Positions 9,311-19,813 of a DNA stretch of 64,000 nt are shown here, piece after piece. Source of the stretch: Betaproteobacteria bacterium (GTDB taxonomy: Bacteria > Pseudomonadota > Gammaproteobacteria > Burkholderiales > SG8-39); contig JAJDOG010000010.1 of assembly GCA_022340285.1 (NCBI GenBank), positions 21,908-85,907 on the forward strand, given 5' to 3'. The notes beneath the pieces were generated by a model. It was not told where the DNA came from. It was given only the letters and a program-made list of their open reading frames with translations, and searched no databases. The position numbers and the translations under genes are program-made. Numbering within the stretch: the stretch's first letter is position 1; every line of letters begins with the position of its first letter.

Positions 9311-11383
9311 ATGACAGCAGGTCTGTGGTTTGCGCTCGCCTGCGCGCTGGTCGCCATCGCGTACGGCTGGATCTCGAGGAACTGGATTCTCGGCCAGCCC
9401 GCCGGCAACGAGCGCATGCAAGAGATCGCCGCTGCCGTCCAGCAGGGTGCGAAGGCCTATCTCAATCGTCAATACACGACGATCGGCACGGTCGGCGTGA
9501 TCCTGTTCATCGTGATCGGGGTGGTCCCGGGTCTGGGGTGGCCGACTGCGTTCGGCTTCGCCATCGGCGCGATCCTCTCGGGCGCCGCCGGCTTCATCGG
9601 CATGAACATCTCGGTGCGGGCGAACGTCCGCACGGCCGAAGCCGCGCGCAAGGGGCTGAACGAGGCCCTGCAGATCGCATTCCGCGGCGGTGCGATCACC
9701 GGCCTGCTCGTCGTCGGGCTGGGGCTCCTCGGCGTGGCCGGCTATTACGCGATCCTGGTGACGAGCAGTGCGCCGGGCGTCGCGCTGACCGAGGTGCTCA
9801 AGCCGCTGGTCGGCCTGGGCTTCGGGGGCTCCCTGATCTCGATCTTTGCGCGACTCGGCGGCGGAATCTTCACCAAGGGCGCGGACGTCGGCGCCGACCT
9901 CGTCGGCAAGGTCGAGGCGGGCATCCCGGAGGACGACCCGCGCAACCCTGCGGTGATCGCGGACAACGTTGGCGACAACGTCGGCGATTGCGCAGGCATG
10001 GCCGCCGACCTGTTCGAGACTTATGCGGTGACCATCATTGCCACCATGATTCTGGGTTCGTTGATCGTCAAGACCGCGACGGACGCGGCGGTGATCTACC
10101 CGCTCGCGCTCGGCGGCTTCTCCATCATCGCGTCCATCATCGGTGCGATGGTCGTCAAGGCGACGCCCGGCAAGAAGATCATGAGCGGGCTCTACCGCGG
10201 CCTGATCGTCGCCGGCGGCCTCGCCGCAATCGCGTTCATCCCGATCACCTACTGGATCATGGGCGACGTACTGAAGACCGTGCCGTTCGATTTCGCGGGC
10301 GGGCGCCATTTCATAACCGTCTGGCATCTCTGGGGCAGCGCACTGGTCGGCCTGGTGCTGACGGCGCTGATGGTGGTGATCACGGAGTACTATACCGCCA
10401 CCGAATTCAAGCCGGTGCAGCACGTGGCTGCGGCGTCGCAAACGGGTCACGCGACCAACATCATCGCGGGCCTCGGCGTTTCGATGAAGTCCACGGCATG
10501 GCCGGTGCTCGCGGTCTGCGGCGCGATCCTGCTTTCATACACGCTCGCCGGCCTGTACGGCATCGCGATCGGTGCCACGTCGATGCTGTCGATGGCGGGA
10601 ATCATCGTGGCGCTCGACGCCTACGGTCCGATCACGGATAACGCGGGCGGGATCGCCGAAATGGCCGAGATGCCCCCCGAGGTGCGAGCGATCACTGATC
10701 CGCTCGACGCGGTGGGCAACACCACCAAGGCGGTCACCAAGGGATACGCGATCGGTTCGGCGGGCCTGGCGGCACTGGTGCTGTTCGCCGACTACACGCA
10801 TGCGCTCGAGCACGCCGGCCAGGTTCTCGCCTTCGACCTGTCCGACTACCGCGTCATCATCGGCCTGTTCATCGGTGGACTGGTGCCCTACCTGTTCGGC
10901 GCGATGGCGATGGAGGCGGTGGGCCGCGCGGCAGGTGCCGTCGTCGTCGAAGTGCGCAGGCAGTTTAAAGAGATCCCCGGCATCATGGAAGGAACGGCAA
11001 AGCCGGAGTACGGCGTCGCGGTGGACATGCTGACGCGCGCGGCGATCAAGGAGATGCTCGTGCCGTCGCTCCTCCCCGTGCTCGTGCCGATCCTGGTCGG
11101 GTTCATCCTCGGACCGCAGGCGCTCGGCGGCGTGCTGATGGGCACCATCGTGACGGGACTCTTTGTCGCGATCTCGATGTGTACCGGTGGCGGGGCGTGG
11201 GACAATGCCAAGAAGTACATCGAGGACGGCAAGTTCGGCGGCAAGGGTTCCGATGCCCACAAGGCTGCGGTCACGGGCGACACGGTTGGCGATCCTTACA
11301 AGGACACCGCCGGTCCGGCAGTCAATCCGCTGATCAAGATTATCAACATCGTTGCCTTGCTAATTGTTCCGTTGATCGTCTGA
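9311..11383 (+). CDS. hppA: Membrane-bound proton-translocating pyrophosphatase (K+-independent type)
   Basis: This 690-residue integral membrane protein with about 15-16 helices couples PPi hydrolysis to proton pumping. Diagnostic acidic motifs are visible: [20 protein letters not shown], then [20 protein letters not shown] and [19 protein letters not shown]. The segment GNTTKAV near residue 473 has Lys where K+-dependent enzymes have Ala, which predicts the K+-independent proton-pumping class. ATG 9311 follows a clear gaggagg ribosome-binding site. It appears monocistronic and is followed by hairpin repeats. Confidence 0.96.
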   Translation: MTAGLWFALACALVAIAYGWISRNWILGQPAGNERMQEIAAAVQQGAKAYLNRQYTTIGTVGVILFIVIGVVPGLGWPTAFGFAIGAILSGAAGFIGMNISVRANVRTAEAARKGLNEALQIAFRGGAITGLLVVGLGLLGVAGYYAILVTSSAPGVALTEVLKPLVGLGFGGSLISIFARLGGGIFTKGADVGADLVGKVEAGIPEDDPRNPAVIADNVGDNVGDCAGMAADLFETYAVTIIATMILGSLIVKTATDAAVIYPLALGGFSIIASIIGAMVVKATPGKKIMSGLYRGLIVAGGLAAIAFIPITYWIMGDVLKTVPFDFAGGRHFITVWHLWGSALVGLVLTALMVVITEYYTATEFKPVQHVAAASQTGHATNIIAGLGVSMKSTAWPVLAVCGAILLSYTLAGLYGIAIGATSMLSMAGIIVALDAYGPITDNAGGIAEMAEMPPEVRAITDPLDAVGNTTKAVTKGYAIGSAGLAALVLFADYTHALEHAGQVLAFDLSDYRVIIGLFIGGLVPYLFGAMAMEAVGRAAGAVVVEVRRQFKEIPGIMEGTAKPEYGVAVDMLTRAAIKEMLVPSLLPVLVPILVGFILGPQALGGVLMGTIVTGLFVAISMCTGGGAWDNAKKYIEDGKFGGKGSDAHKAAVTGDTVGDPYKDTAGPAVNPLIKIINIVALLIVPLIV

Positions 11384-11417
11384 GGCTCGCGCCCTTGCAG
11401 AGCGCGGCTGGAACGAA

Positions 11418-11496
11418 ACGAACGGGAGGGAACCGGCTGGTTCCCTCGAAGGAAAAGGCGGTAGGTCACGAACAGGAGGGAACCGGCTGGTTCCCT
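11418..11496. repeat. Tandem pair of 29-bp palindromic repeats
   Basis: Two direct copies (11418-11446 and 11468-11496) match at 28 of 29 positions. Each carries the palindrome agggaacc-ggct-ggttccct. They lie downstream of hppA and resemble REP-like hairpins that end or stabilise transcripts. Confidence 0.75.
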
Positions 11497-11568
11497 ACCG
11501 TTACCCTCCTTCCCGCTGGCGGCGACCTCTGGTAAGGACGCAGTAGTAGGATGTCGGCATCTTTCTTT

Positions 11569-11589
11569 CCCCTCCTTTTCAAGGAGGGG
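11569..11589. repeat. Perfect 9-bp stem hairpin
   Basis: The arms cccctcctt and aaggagggg enclose ttc. A GC-rich tail with gccgccggaggcggc follows, itself a small inverted repeat, and then ggggtggtt. This composite looks like a dispersed intergenic repeat element of the REP kind, which a genome-wide search would show. Confidence 0.6.
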
Positions 11590-11634
11590 TGCCGCCGGAG
11601 GCGGCGGGGTGGTTAAGGAGCTGTGCAGCGAAAT

Positions 11635-11663
11635 GATCCCCGCCTTGGCGGGGATCTTCTTTT
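11635..11663 (+). terminator. Intrinsic terminator downstream of the hppA repeat tract
   Basis: The stem gatccccgcc / ggcggggatc, with loop tt, is followed by cttctttt. It lies between hppA and ggt and could end the hppA transcript. Confidence 0.8.
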
Positions 11664-11711
11664 CCGGCGGCCTGGTTGCGATGTCGTGTGGCACGTGCTT
11701 TTCTTGACCCA

Positions 11712-13439
11712 ATGCGCAATCTGAGAATCATCTTCGCCACGCTGCTTTCTGCCGCCTGCGGTGTTGCGCTCGCGCAGCCATTGCCCTCCGGCCCTTCCGG
11801 CTACAAGCCGAAGGAGGCGGCATTCGGCAAGCACTTCATGGTTGCCGCGGCGAACCCGTTGGCAGTGGAGGCGGGACGCGCCGTCATCGCGCGCGGCGGA
11901 TCGGCGGTAGATGCGGCGGTTGCGGTGCAGATGGTCTTGAACGTCGTAGAGCCGGAAGCATCGGGAATCGGCGGGGGCGCATTCATCCTGCACTGGTCTG
12001 CGCGGGAGAAGCGGCTCCGCGTGTACGACGGTCGCGAGACGGCGCCCGCGGAGGCGACTCCCGACCTCTTTCTCGACGCCGCGGGCCGTCCGATGCCGTT
12101 CTTCGACGCAGTCGTCGGTGGGCGCTCGGTCGGGACGCCCGGCCTACTTGCGGTACTCGCGCTCGCGCACCAGCATCACGGCAAGCGCGAATGGGGAGAG
12201 CTGTTCGAGCCGGCGATCGAGCTTGCGGATCGAGGTTTCCCCGTGTCGCCGCGCCTGGCAATCTTGCTGGAGCGCGAGCGGTTTCTCGCAAATGATCCGA
12301 ATGCGCGGCGTCTCTACTATCGTGAGGACGGCAAGCCTCGCAGTGAGGGAGAGGTGATTCGCAATCCCGAGCTGGCCACAACGTTCCGTACGATCGCGAT
12401 GCAGGGCCCCAGCGCGTTCTACACCGGCGAGATCGCGCGCGACATCGTCAGAGCGGTACGGACACATCCGACCAACCCCGGGTACCTGTCCCTCGCGGAT
12501 CTGGCTGGCTATCGGCCGGTGGAGCGCAAGCCGGTCTGCGGGCGCTATCGTGGCAACAGGATTTGCGGCATGCCGCCGCCGAGCTCGGGAGGCATTGCCG
12601 TGCTGCAGATCCTGGGCATCCTGGAGAATTTTCCGATGGCAAGCGTTGCCCCGCAGTCGCTGATGGCGGCGCACCTCTTCTCCGAAGCGGGCCGGCTCGC
12701 CTATGCGGATCGCGACCTTTATGTCGCGGACTCGGATTTCGTCGCCGTGCCGATGCGTGGAATGATCGATCCTGCCTATCTTGCAAAGCGCGCCGAGCTC
12801 ATTCACCTCACCGAGTCGCTGGGCCGTGCGGCGCCCGGCGTTCCACCCGGCGCGGCGCGACCCAGTCCGGCCGGGTCACCGGAGCGCATATCGACCAGCC
12901 ACTTCTCGATCGTCGACGCCGAGGGCGACGCAGTCGCCATGACGACAACGATCGAATACGCCTTCGGAAGTCGGATCATGGTGCGCGGGTTCCTGCTCAA
13001 CAACCAGCTCACCGATTTCTCGTTCGCCCCCGAGGAAGCCGGGCGTGTGGTGGCCAATCGCGTCGAGCCCGGCAAGCGGCCGCGCAGCTCGATGGCACCC
13101 ACGCTCGTCTTCGACCGGAGCGGCGCGCTCAAATACGTGCTCGGCTCACCGGGCGGCAGCCTGATCATCAATTACGTCGCGCAGACGCTGGTTGCCTTGC
13201 TCGATTGGGAGTACAGCGCGCAGAAAGCGGTGAGCGTCGGCCACTTCGGAAGTCGCAACGGGCCGACCGAGCTCGAGCGCGGCACCGAAGCAGCCGGCCT
13301 CGCGCGAGGTCTCGGCCTGCTCGGCCACGACGTGTACGTCATGGACATGACGAGCGGGCTGCACGCCGTCGAACGCGTTCCCGGAGGCTGGCGCGGCGCG
13401 GCGGATCCGCGGCGGGAAGGATCTGCCGCGGGCGGCTAA
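11712..13439 (+). CDS. ggt: Gamma-glutamyltransferase
   Basis: Periplasmic GGT cleaves gamma-glutamyl bonds, chiefly of glutathione, and matures by autoproteolysis into two subunits. ATG 11712 gives 575 residues with a signal peptide, [20 protein letters not shown], cut near ALAQ. The large-subunit motif [20 protein letters not shown] is typical. The catalytic Thr395 lies in [18 protein letters not shown], the start of the small subunit, and [11 protein letters not shown] forms the later Gly-rich loop. The open frame continues upstream to 11676, but the signal peptide fixes the start. Its stop overlaps the miaA stop from the other strand. Confidence 0.95.
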   Translation: MRNLRIIFATLLSAACGVALAQPLPSGPSGYKPKEAAFGKHFMVAAANPLAVEAGRAVIARGGSAVDAAVAVQMVLNVVEPEASGIGGGAFILHWSAREKRLRVYDGRETAPAEATPDLFLDAAGRPMPFFDAVVGGRSVGTPGLLAVLALAHQHHGKREWGELFEPAIELADRGFPVSPRLAILLERERFLANDPNARRLYYREDGKPRSEGEVIRNPELATTFRTIAMQGPSAFYTGEIARDIVRAVRTHPTNPGYLSLADLAGYRPVERKPVCGRYRGNRICGMPPPSSGGIAVLQILGILENFPMASVAPQSLMAAHLFSEAGRLAYADRDLYVADSDFVAVPMRGMIDPAYLAKRAELIHLTESLGRAAPGVPPGAARPSPAGSPERISTSHFSIVDAEGDAVAMTTTIEYAFGSRIMVRGFLLNNQLTDFSFAPEEAGRVVANRVEPGKRPRSSMAPTLVFDRSGALKYVLGSPGGSLIINYVAQTLVALLDWEYSAQKAVSVGHFGSRNGPTELERGTEAAGLARGLGLLGHDVYVMDMTSGLHAVERVPGGWRGAADPRREGSAAGG

Positions 13440-14392
13440 TCTGTGTTCGCGCGTTCGCCGCGCGGCATGCGGCCACGCACGCATTCCAGCGCCTGTTCCA
13501 TTGCATCCTGCGCAAGACAGTCGATCCGTGCCGTATCCGGCCAGCGGCGCAGCCAGGTCAATTGCCGCTTCGCGAGCTGACGGGTGGCGAAGATGCCGCG
13601 GTTGCGCATCTCCTCGCGGTCGTAGCGTCCTTCGAGATGCTCCCACGCCTGGCGATAGCCGACGCAACGCATGGACGGAAGGCCGGGCGAGAGCGCATGC
13701 CGCGCACGCAAGGCGACAAGTTCATCCACGAGCCCGGCCTCCAGCATTGCGTCGAAGCGCTGCGCGATACGGGCGTGCAGCACGCTGCGATCGCCGGGCT
13801 CGAGCGAGATCCACAGCATGTCGGTGGCGGAACCCTCGTCGGCGGGATCGGCGAGCAGCGTCGACAGGGGTTTCCCAGTGAGCCGAATGACCTCGAGCCC
13901 GCGCTGAATGCGCTGCGAATCGTTCGGCTCGAGCCGAGTGGCAGTGCGCGGGTCGAGCCGCGCGAGCTCGCCGTGCAGGGCCGGCCAGCCACGCACGGCC
14001 GCCTGCGCGTCGATCTCGGCGCGCACTTCCGGATCGGCCGGCGGAAGCATCGCCAGGCCGTCCCGAAGCGCCTTGAAGTAGAGCATCGTGCCGCCGACGA
14101 GCAATGGCGTTCGGCCGCGCGCGCGAATCGCCTCGATTGCATGGACGGCGTCCGCGCGAAACCGCGCCGCAGAGTACGAGTCGGTCGGGTCGATGAGGTC
14201 GATCAGGTGGTGCGGCACTCGTCGCCGGTCGTCCGCCGAGGGCTTCGCCGTACCGATATCCATCCCACGATAAACCTGGGCGGAGTCGACGCTCACGATC
14301 TCGACGGGCAGCCGATCGGCGAGGGCCATCGCGAGGCGCGATTTGCCGCTCGCGGTCGGACCCATGATCGCAATCGCGAGCGACCGGGTCAT
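13436..14392 (-). CDS. miaA: tRNA dimethylallyltransferase
   Basis: MiaA adds an isopentenyl group to A37 of tRNAs that read codons starting with U. The 318-residue protein has the P-loop [18 protein letters not shown] near residues 11-28, then [18 protein letters not shown] and [10 protein letters not shown], all family signatures. It lies 13 bp after mutL on the same strand, the mutL-miaA order known from many proteobacteria. No hfq follows, because ggt converges instead. Confidence 0.96.
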   Translation of the reverse strand: MTRSLAIAIMGPTASGKSRLAMALADRLPVEIVSVDSAQVYRGMDIGTAKPSADDRRRVPHHLIDLIDPTDSYSAARFRADAVHAIEAIRARGRTPLLVGGTMLYFKALRDGLAMLPPADPEVRAEIDAQAAVRGWPALHGELARLDPRTATRLEPNDSQRIQRGLEVIRLTGKPLSTLLADPADEGSATDMLWISLEPGDRSVLHARIAQRFDAMLEAGLVDELVALRARHALSPGLPSMRCVGYRQAWEHLEGRYDREEMRNRGIFATRQLAKRQLTWLRRWPDTARIDCLAQDAMEQALECVRGRMPRGERANTD

Positions 14393-14405
14393 TGGGCGGG
14401 CGCGC

Positions 14406-16154
14406 TCACCGACCGCGCAGGAAAAGTCGATCCAGGTCGGCGAGGCTCATCTGGTACCAGGTCGGACGACCGTGGTTGCACTGTCCGGCGCGCTCGGTTT
14501 CCTCCATCTCGCGGAGCAGCGCGTTCATCTCCGGAACGCTGAGCTGCCGCCGCGCGCGCACGGCACCGTGACACGCCATGGTTCCGAGCAGTTCGTCCTG
14601 ACGGCTGGTCATCACCTGGCTCGCACCGTACTCGCGCATGTCACGCAGCACCGCCCGCACGAGCTCGGGAATGTCTCCCTGCGCGACGAGTGCGGGCACC
14701 GCCCGCACCACGATGGCAGTGGGTGAGAGAGCGGCCAGCTCGAATCCGAGGCGCGCAAGAGGCTCCTGGTTGTCCTCCAGCGTGGCCACATCCAGGGCAT
14801 CGGCGTTAAACGTGACCGGAATCAGCAGCGGCTGCGCGGTCACCTTGTGATGCGCGAGCGCGAACTTGAGATTCTCGTACAGGATCCGCTCGTGCGCCGC
14901 GTGCATATCGACCAGGACCAGTCCGTCGCGGTTTTGCGCCAGGATGTAGATCCCGTGCAGCTGGCCTAGCGCGAAGCCGAGCGGGTGCTCGACCGCATCC
15001 GCTTCGACCCGAGATCGCGCAGCCGGCGCAGCGAGTCCGCTCAGCATCGCCGTGTAAGCGCCCACGGGCTGCGCGACGCCGAGCGGCCGCTGCCAACCCG
15101 CCGTGGTCGGGAGAGGCACCGACTGCGGTTCGGTCGAAATGGCTACGGCCGCAGCGGGGGTCTGGGCCGCCGTTCCGGCAAGGGCCTTCTGGACCGCGTG
15201 AAAGACGAACTGGTGCACCGCGCGCGGATCGCGGAACCGCACCTCGATCTTCGCGGGATGCACGTTCACGTCGACCATTGCCGGGTCGATCTCCAGGTAG
15301 AGCACGTATGCCGGATGCCGATCGCCGTGCAGGACGTCCGCGTAGGCTTCGCGCACCGCGTGCGTGAGCAGCTTGTCGCGAACGAACCGGCCGTTGACGA
15401 ACAGGTACTGCGCATCGCGCGACGCCTTGGCCTCCGACGGAGGGCTCGCAAGACCGTGGAGGTGCAAGGCCGCGCCGCCGGCCTCGACGCGGCGCGCACC
15501 GTTCGCGAATGCATCGCCCATCACCGCAGCGATCCGTGCGGCCAGGTCGGCAGCCGGATAGTGCGCGCTGACGCGTGCGTTGTGTCGTAAGGTGAGCGCA
15601 ACGCCCGGGCGTGCGAGCGCGATGCGGCGGAACATCTCGGCACAATGCGCGAGCTCGGTCGCCTCGGACTTGAGGAACTTGCGGCGTGCCGGCGTATTGA
15701 AGTAGAGATCATTCACCTCGAGCGTGGTGCCGGCCGAATGGGCGGCTGGCTCGGGTGCGCCCGCCGGGCCGCCTTCGACGGCGATTCGCCAGGCGTGTTG
15801 CGCCTCCGCAGGACGCGAGATGAGCGCCACCCGGGCGACCGAGGCGATGCTCGCAAGCGCCTCGCCGCGGAAACCGAGCGACGCGACGCGCTCCAGGTCG
15901 GCCAGGGTCTGGATCTTGCTCGTGGCGTGACGGGCAAGCGCGAGCGGGAGATCGTCGCGTGCAATCCCCGCCCCGTCGTCTGTCACCCGGATCTGCCGGG
16001 TGCCTCCCTGGGCGAGCGTCACGCCGATCGCCTGAGCGCCCGCGTCCAGACTGTTCTCCAGAAGCTCTTTCAGCACGGAAGCCGGCCGCTCGACTACCTC
16101 GCCCGCGGCGATCTGGCTGATCAGGGTGTCAGGAAGAATACGGATGACCGGCAT
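14406..16154 (-). CDS. mutL: DNA mismatch repair protein MutL
   Basis: This 582-residue protein has the GHKL ATPase motifs of Mut[12 protein letters not shown], then DDGAGI and [10 protein letters not shown]. The C-terminal part has [12 protein letters not shown], matching the metal-binding endonuclease motif DQHA-x2-E-x4-E apart from Gln to Met. It also has ACHGAVRA and QCNHGRPTW, the further metal-site motifs. So this MutL is predicted to nick DNA itself, as in species without MutH. It forms an operon with miaA. Confidence 0.96.
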   Translation of the reverse strand: MPVIRILPDTLISQIAAGEVVERPASVLKELLENSLDAGAQAIGVTLAQGGTRQIRVTDDGAGIARDDLPLALARHATSKIQTLADLERVASLGFRGEALASIASVARVALISRPAEAQHAWRIAVEGGPAGAPEPAAHSAGTTLEVNDLYFNTPARRKFLKSEATELAHCAEMFRRIALARPGVALTLRHNARVSAHYPAADLAARIAAVMGDAFANGARRVEAGGAALHLHGLASPPSEAKASRDAQYLFVNGRFVRDKLLTHAVREAYADVLHGDRHPAYVLYLEIDPAMVDVNVHPAKIEVRFRDPRAVHQFVFHAVQKALAGTAAQTPAAAVAISTEPQSVPLPTTAGWQRPLGVAQPVGAYTAMLSGLAAPAARSRVEADAVEHPLGFALGQLHGIYILAQNRDGLVLVDMHAAHERILYENLKFALAHHKVTAQPLLIPVTFNADALDVATLEDNQEPLARLGFELAALSPTAIVVRAVPALVAQGDIPELVRAVLRDMREYGASQVMTSRQDELLGTMACHGAVRARRQLSVPEMNALLREMEETERAGQCNHGRPTWYQMSLADLDRLFLRGR

Positions 16155-16231
16155 GCGTCGGGCGGCGCTGTGAGACGCGAGAAGGATTATACCGGCGTGC
16201 CCCGCTACAATACGCGGTCTTCACAAATGGC

Positions 16232-16888
16232 ATGCCGATGGATCTCCTGCTGTGGTTCTGGGACCTGCTGGTTCATCTCGACAAGCACCTCGCTGTGCTG
16301 CTGCAGCAATACGGGACGTGGGTCTATCTGATTCTTTTCACGATCGTCTTCTGCGAGACGGGCCTGGTGGTCACGCCGTTTCTTCCCGGCGATTCGCTGT
16401 TGTTCGTTTCCGGGACGCTGTGGGCCGCAGCGGGAATGGAGGTGGAGCTTCTCGCCATCACGCTCGTCGCCGCCGCGCTCTGCGGCGACAACGTGAATTA
16501 CTGGGTTGGACGCTACATCGGACCCAAGGTGTTCCGCTGGGAGCAGTCGCGCTGGTTCAACCGCCGCGCGCTGGACATGACGCACGACTTCTACGAGCGT
16601 CACGGCGGCAAGACCATCATCATTGCGCGATTCGTGCCGCTCGTGCGCACGTTCGCGCCCTTCGTCGCGGGAGTCGGCAGCATGTTCTACCCCCGATTCC
16701 TTGCCTATTCCGTGGGAGCCGCGCTGCTCTGGGTGATCTCGCTCGTCTATGCCGGTTATTTCTTCGGCAATGTCGCTTGGGTCAAGAGCAACCTCACGCT
16801 GGTGATATTCGGCATCATCGCGCTGTCGCTCGTTCCGATCGCCGTCGGGTACATTCGTCACCGCGCGCAGGGCGCGCGATCCGGCTAG
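16232..16888 (+). CDS. DedA family membrane protein
   Basis: A 218-residue DedA/SNARE-associated family protein with four to five membrane segments. The typical acidic-plus-Gly motif FCETGLVVTPFLPGDSLLFV lies near residues 44-63. RFVPLVRTFAPFVAGVGSM near residues 132-150 is the conserved arginine-containing re-entrant region. DedA proteins act in undecaprenyl-phosphate or phospholipid recycling across the membrane. It diverges from mutL and converges with amiC, so it interrupts the classic amiB-mutL neighbourhood. Confidence 0.93.
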   Translation: MPMDLLLWFWDLLVHLDKHLAVLLQQYGTWVYLILFTIVFCETGLVVTPFLPGDSLLFVSGTLWAAAGMEVELLAITLVAAALCGDNVNYWVGRYIGPKVFRWEQSRWFNRRALDMTHDFYERHGGKTIIIARFVPLVRTFAPFVAGVGSMFYPRFLAYSVGAALLWVISLVYAGYFFGNVAWVKSNLTLVIFGIIALSLVPIAVGYIRHRAQGARSG

Positions 16889-16897
16889 GGCCGTCGA

Positions 16898-18265
16898 TCA
16901 GTTCCGGGCGGCCTGCTTGAGGACTACCGGCAGGCGATCGTCGGCGTCGTCCGCAGCGAGTGTCCCGCGGCTCGGCGGATGCTCGGCGAAATAGCGCTTG
17001 ATGCCGGCCAGCAGTGCGCGTGCGATCTTGTCCTGGTAGGCGCCGCTGTTCAGCTTCTTCTCCTCGGCGGGATTCGAGATGAACGCCGTTTCGACCAGGA
17101 TCGAGGGCACGTCGGGCGATTTGAGCACGGCAAAGCCGGCCTGCTCCACGTGCTCCTTGTGGAGCGAGTTGATGTCGCCAAGCTCGTCGAGCACGACGCG
17201 GCCCAGCTTCAGGCTGTCGCTGATCGTCGCGGTTTGCGAGAGGTCGAGCAGCGTCTGGGCCAGGTAGCGGTCCTTGACGTCCAGATTCACGCCGCCGATG
17301 AGGTCGGCGTCGTTCTCGCGCTTGGCCAGCCAGCTTGCGGCCGCGCTCGTGGCTCCGCGCTCGGAGAGAGCGAATACCGACGCACCGCGCGCGTGGGGCA
17401 GGATGTAAGCGTCGGCGTGGATCGAGATGAACAAGTCCGCCTTCGCGCGCCGGGCCTTGTCGACCCGCACGTGCAAAGGCACGAAGTAGTCGCCGTCGCG
17501 CGTCATGACGGCGCGCATGTTGGGCTCCGCGTCCACCAGCTTGCGCAGCCGTCTCGCGATGGAGAGCGTGACGTCCTTCTCGTGACTGCCGCGGCGTCCC
17601 TTCGCCCCGGGATCCTCGCCGCCGTGCCCGGCATCGATCACGACGGTGACGAGACGATGCGTCACCGATTTGCCCGAGCCGCGGCGTCGCTGCTTGTTCC
17701 GGTCTTCGAGCGGCCACGGCTCGATCTGCGGCCCGTCGTCGGAGGAATTCGATGCGCCCGACCGGTCCGGAGCGGTTTGCGCTGAGCCACGCCGCTCCAG
17801 CAGGGCGAGCAACGGGTCGGTCGGCACGGCGGGATAGACATCGAGCACCAGCCGGTAGCCGTACTCGCCGATCGGCTTGAGCAGGAAGACCTGGGGTTTC
17901 GCCTCGGTCTTGAGGTCCAGCACGAGCCGAATCGTGCCGGGCTTGAACCGGCCGACGCGAATATTGGCGACGTACGGATCGTCGGGCCGAACCTTGCCCG
18001 CGATCTGCGCGGCCAGCGAGTCGTAGTCCAGATCCTCGAGATCGACGACCAGCCGGTGCGGATTCTTGATGAGCAGGACCGAGTGGCGCGGCTCGGCATT
18101 CATCTCGAGCGTCACGCGGGTGTATTCGCCGGACGGCCAGACACGCACCGCGCGCATGGGCTCGTCGGCAGCGGCGATGGGCGATAGACCGAGGCAGAGG
18201 AGCGCCGCCGCTAGGCAGGCGCGCAGCCGGGATCGGAAGACGGCTCGTTGACCGATGTCAGGCAC
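16898..18265 (-). CDS. amiC: N-acetylmuramoyl-L-alanine amidase (AMIN + Amidase_3)
   Basis: This is the amidase that cleaves the stem peptide from peptidoglycan during daughter-cell separation. From GTG 18265 the protein has about 455 residues, starting with a signal peptide (FRSRLRACLAAALLCLGLSP). An AMIN targeting domain follows, then a basic linker. The Amidase_3 domain has the zinc ligands in VVIDAGHGGEDPG and ISIHADAY, plus the catalytic Glu in ILVETAFISN. The start lies inside the end of tsaE, so translation is probably coupled. By position it matches amiB of E. coli; amiB and amiC cannot be told apart from sequence reading. Confidence 0.9.
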   Translation of the reverse strand: MPDIGQRAVFRSRLRACLAAALLCLGLSPIAAADEPMRAVRVWPSGEYTRVTLEMNAEPRHSVLLIKNPHRLVVDLEDLDYDSLAAQIAGKVRPDDPYVANIRVGRFKPGTIRLVLDLKTEAKPQVFLLKPIGEYGYRLVLDVYPAVPTDPLLALLERRGSAQTAPDRSGASNSSDDGPQIEPWPLEDRNKQRRRGSGKSVTHRLVTVVIDAGHGGEDPGAKGRRGSHEKDVTLSIARRLRKLVDAEPNMRAVMTRDGDYFVPLHVRVDKARRAKADLFISIHADAYILPHARGASVFALSERGATSAAASWLAKRENDADLIGGVNLDVKDRYLAQTLLDLSQTATISDSLKLGRVVLDELGDINSLHKEHVEQAGFAVLKSPDVPSILVETAFISNPAEEKKLNSGAYQDKIARALLAGIKRYFAEHPPSRGTLAADDADDRLPVVLKQAARN

Positions 18266-18729
18266 TGGCTGCCGGCTTTCGTGAATGCCTCGAGCGTCAC
18301 GTCCCGCCCGCTCGGCGCGGGCGTGAGCGTGATGCGCAGATCCGGCGGCGGTAATGCCGCCGCCCCGCCTTTTTCCGGCCATTCGACCAGGCATACGGAG
18401 GCCTCGTTGAAGTACTCCCTGAACCCCGAATCTTGCCAGGCTTTTGGATGATCGAACCGATAAAAATCAAAGTGGTACAAGTGTAATCTCGAAACTGTAT
18501 AAAGTTCAACCAGGCTGTAGGTGGGACTTTTGACTTTTCCCTCATGGCCGAGCGCTTTGATGAGGCCCCGGGCCAGGGTGGTTTTCCCGGCGCCCAGCTC
18601 CCCGCACAGATGGATCGACATGCCGGGCCGGACGGCCGGCGCAAGACGGGTCCCTAGGGCGAGGGTCGAAGCCTCGTCAGGGAGGTGCAGGGCAAGTGCC
18701 GGTGCGACCGGCGTTAAGATCGAGCGCAT
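18211..18729 (-). CDS. tsaE: tRNA threonylcarbamoyladenosine biosynthesis ATPase TsaE
   Basis: TsaE is the ATPase partner of TsaB and TsaD in making t6A37 on tRNAs that read ANN codons. The 172-residue protein from ATG 18729 has Walker A GELGAGKTTLARGLI. The conserved segments SPTYSLVELY and LYHFDFYRF follow, then VEWPEKG. The region around 18420-18535 is AT-richer than its surroundings. Its ATG overlaps the queG ATG on the other strand, in the shared tetramer CATG. Confidence 0.93.
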   Translation of the reverse strand: MRSILTPVAPALALHLPDEASTLALGTRLAPAVRPGMSIHLCGELGAGKTTLARGLIKALGHEGKVKSPTYSLVELYTVSRLHLYHFDFYRFDHPKAWQDSGFREYFNEASVCLVEWPEKGGAAALPPPDLRITLTPAPSGRDVTLEAFTKAGSQCLTSVNEPSSDPGCAPA

Positions 18730-19813
18730 GAATCGAAAGGCGGCAAACGCGTCTGAAGCTCCGCGGGACTTCGTGATGCTCGCCGCAACAATCAGGGCCT
18801 GGGGCGGGGAGCTGGGCTTCCAGGCCGTCGGCATCGCGGACGTCGAGCTCGGGGCCGCGGAGCGGCGCCTCCTCGAGTGGCTTGCCGCGGGACGGCATGG
18901 CGAGCTCGATTATATGGCCCGCCATGGCCCGAAGCGCGCGCGGCCGGCGGAGCTCGTGCCCGGCACCGTGCGCGTGATCAGCGCCCGGATGGACTACCTG
19001 CCGGAGGCCGCAGACAGCGAACAGACCATGAACGACGGCGCGCGGGCGTTTGTCTCCCGCTATGCGCTCGGGCGCGACTACCACAAGGTTCTGCGGGGGC
19101 GCCTGCAGCAGCTCGCGGACCGCATCGCTGCCGAAATCGGCGCGTTCGGCTACCGCGTATTCACCGACTCCGCTCCGGTGATGGAGGTCGAGCTCGCGCG
19201 CAAGGCCGGACTAGGGTGGCGGGGCAAGCATACGCTGCTGCTTTCGCGCGATGCGGGCTCGTATTTCTTTCTGGGCGAGATCTACACTGACCTGCCCCTG
19301 CCTCCGGACGAGCCGGTAAGCGAACACTGCGGCGCATGCGCGAAGTGCATCGACATCTGCCCGACCCGCGCAATCGTGGCGCCCTACCAACTCGACGCAA
19401 GGCGCTGCATCTCCTATCTCACCATCGAGCTGAAGGGCAGTATTCCGCTCGAGTTGCGTCCGCTGATCGGCAATCGGGTCTATGGGTGCGACGACTGCCA
19501 GCTCGTCTGCCCCTGGAACCGGTATGCACGCGTGTCGGGCGAGCCGGACTTCCAGGTGCGTAACGGCCTCGACGCTGCCCAGCTGGCGGACCTGTTTTCC
19601 TGGAGCGAGAGTGAGTTTCACGAGCGGCTGGCCGGGAGTGCGATACACCGGATCGGCCACGAGCGATGGCTGCGCAATCTCGCCGTCGGGCTCGGCAACG
19701 CGCCGGGCGACGAGTGGGTGATCGCCGCGCTGCGCGCACGCGTCGATCACCCGTCAGCGCTGGTGCGTGAGCACGTGAGCTGGGCGCTCCAGCGTCACGG
19801 CATCCGCACCTAG
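18728..19813 (+). CDS. queG: Epoxyqueuosine reductase
   Basis: QueG carries out the last step of queuosine synthesis in tRNA, reducing epoxyqueuosine with a cobalamin cofactor and two 4Fe-4S clusters. The 361-residue protein from ATG 18728 has the ferredoxin motifs CGACAKCIDICPTRA and CDDCQLVCPWN. The cobalamin-domain segment GWRGKHTLLLSRDAGSYFFL is also typical. The open frame upstream to 18521 lies antisense to tsaE and is not part of the protein. Its stop overlaps the stop of the lipoprotein gene on the opposite strand. Confidence 0.95.
   Translation: MNRKAANASEAPRDFVMLAATIRAWGGELGFQAVGIADVELGAAERRLLEWLAAGRHGELDYMARHGPKRARPAELVPGTVRVISARMDYLPEAADSEQTMNDGARAFVSRYALGRDYHKVLRGRLQQLADRIAAEIGAFGYRVFTDSAPVMEVELARKAGLGWRGKHTLLLSRDAGSYFFLGEIYTDLPLPPDEPVSEHCGACAKCIDICPTRAIVAPYQLDARRCISYLTIELKGSIPLELRPLIGNRVYGCDDCQLVCPWNRYARVSGEPDFQVRNGLDAAQLADLFSWSESEFHERLAGSAIHRIGHERWLRNLAVGLGNAPGDEWVIAALRARVDHPSALVREHVSWALQRHGIRT

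Noticed and set aside
9245..10450. A 401-codon minus-strand frame
   Set aside because: It lies antisense to hppA, is rich in Asp, Arg and His, and has no family resemblance.
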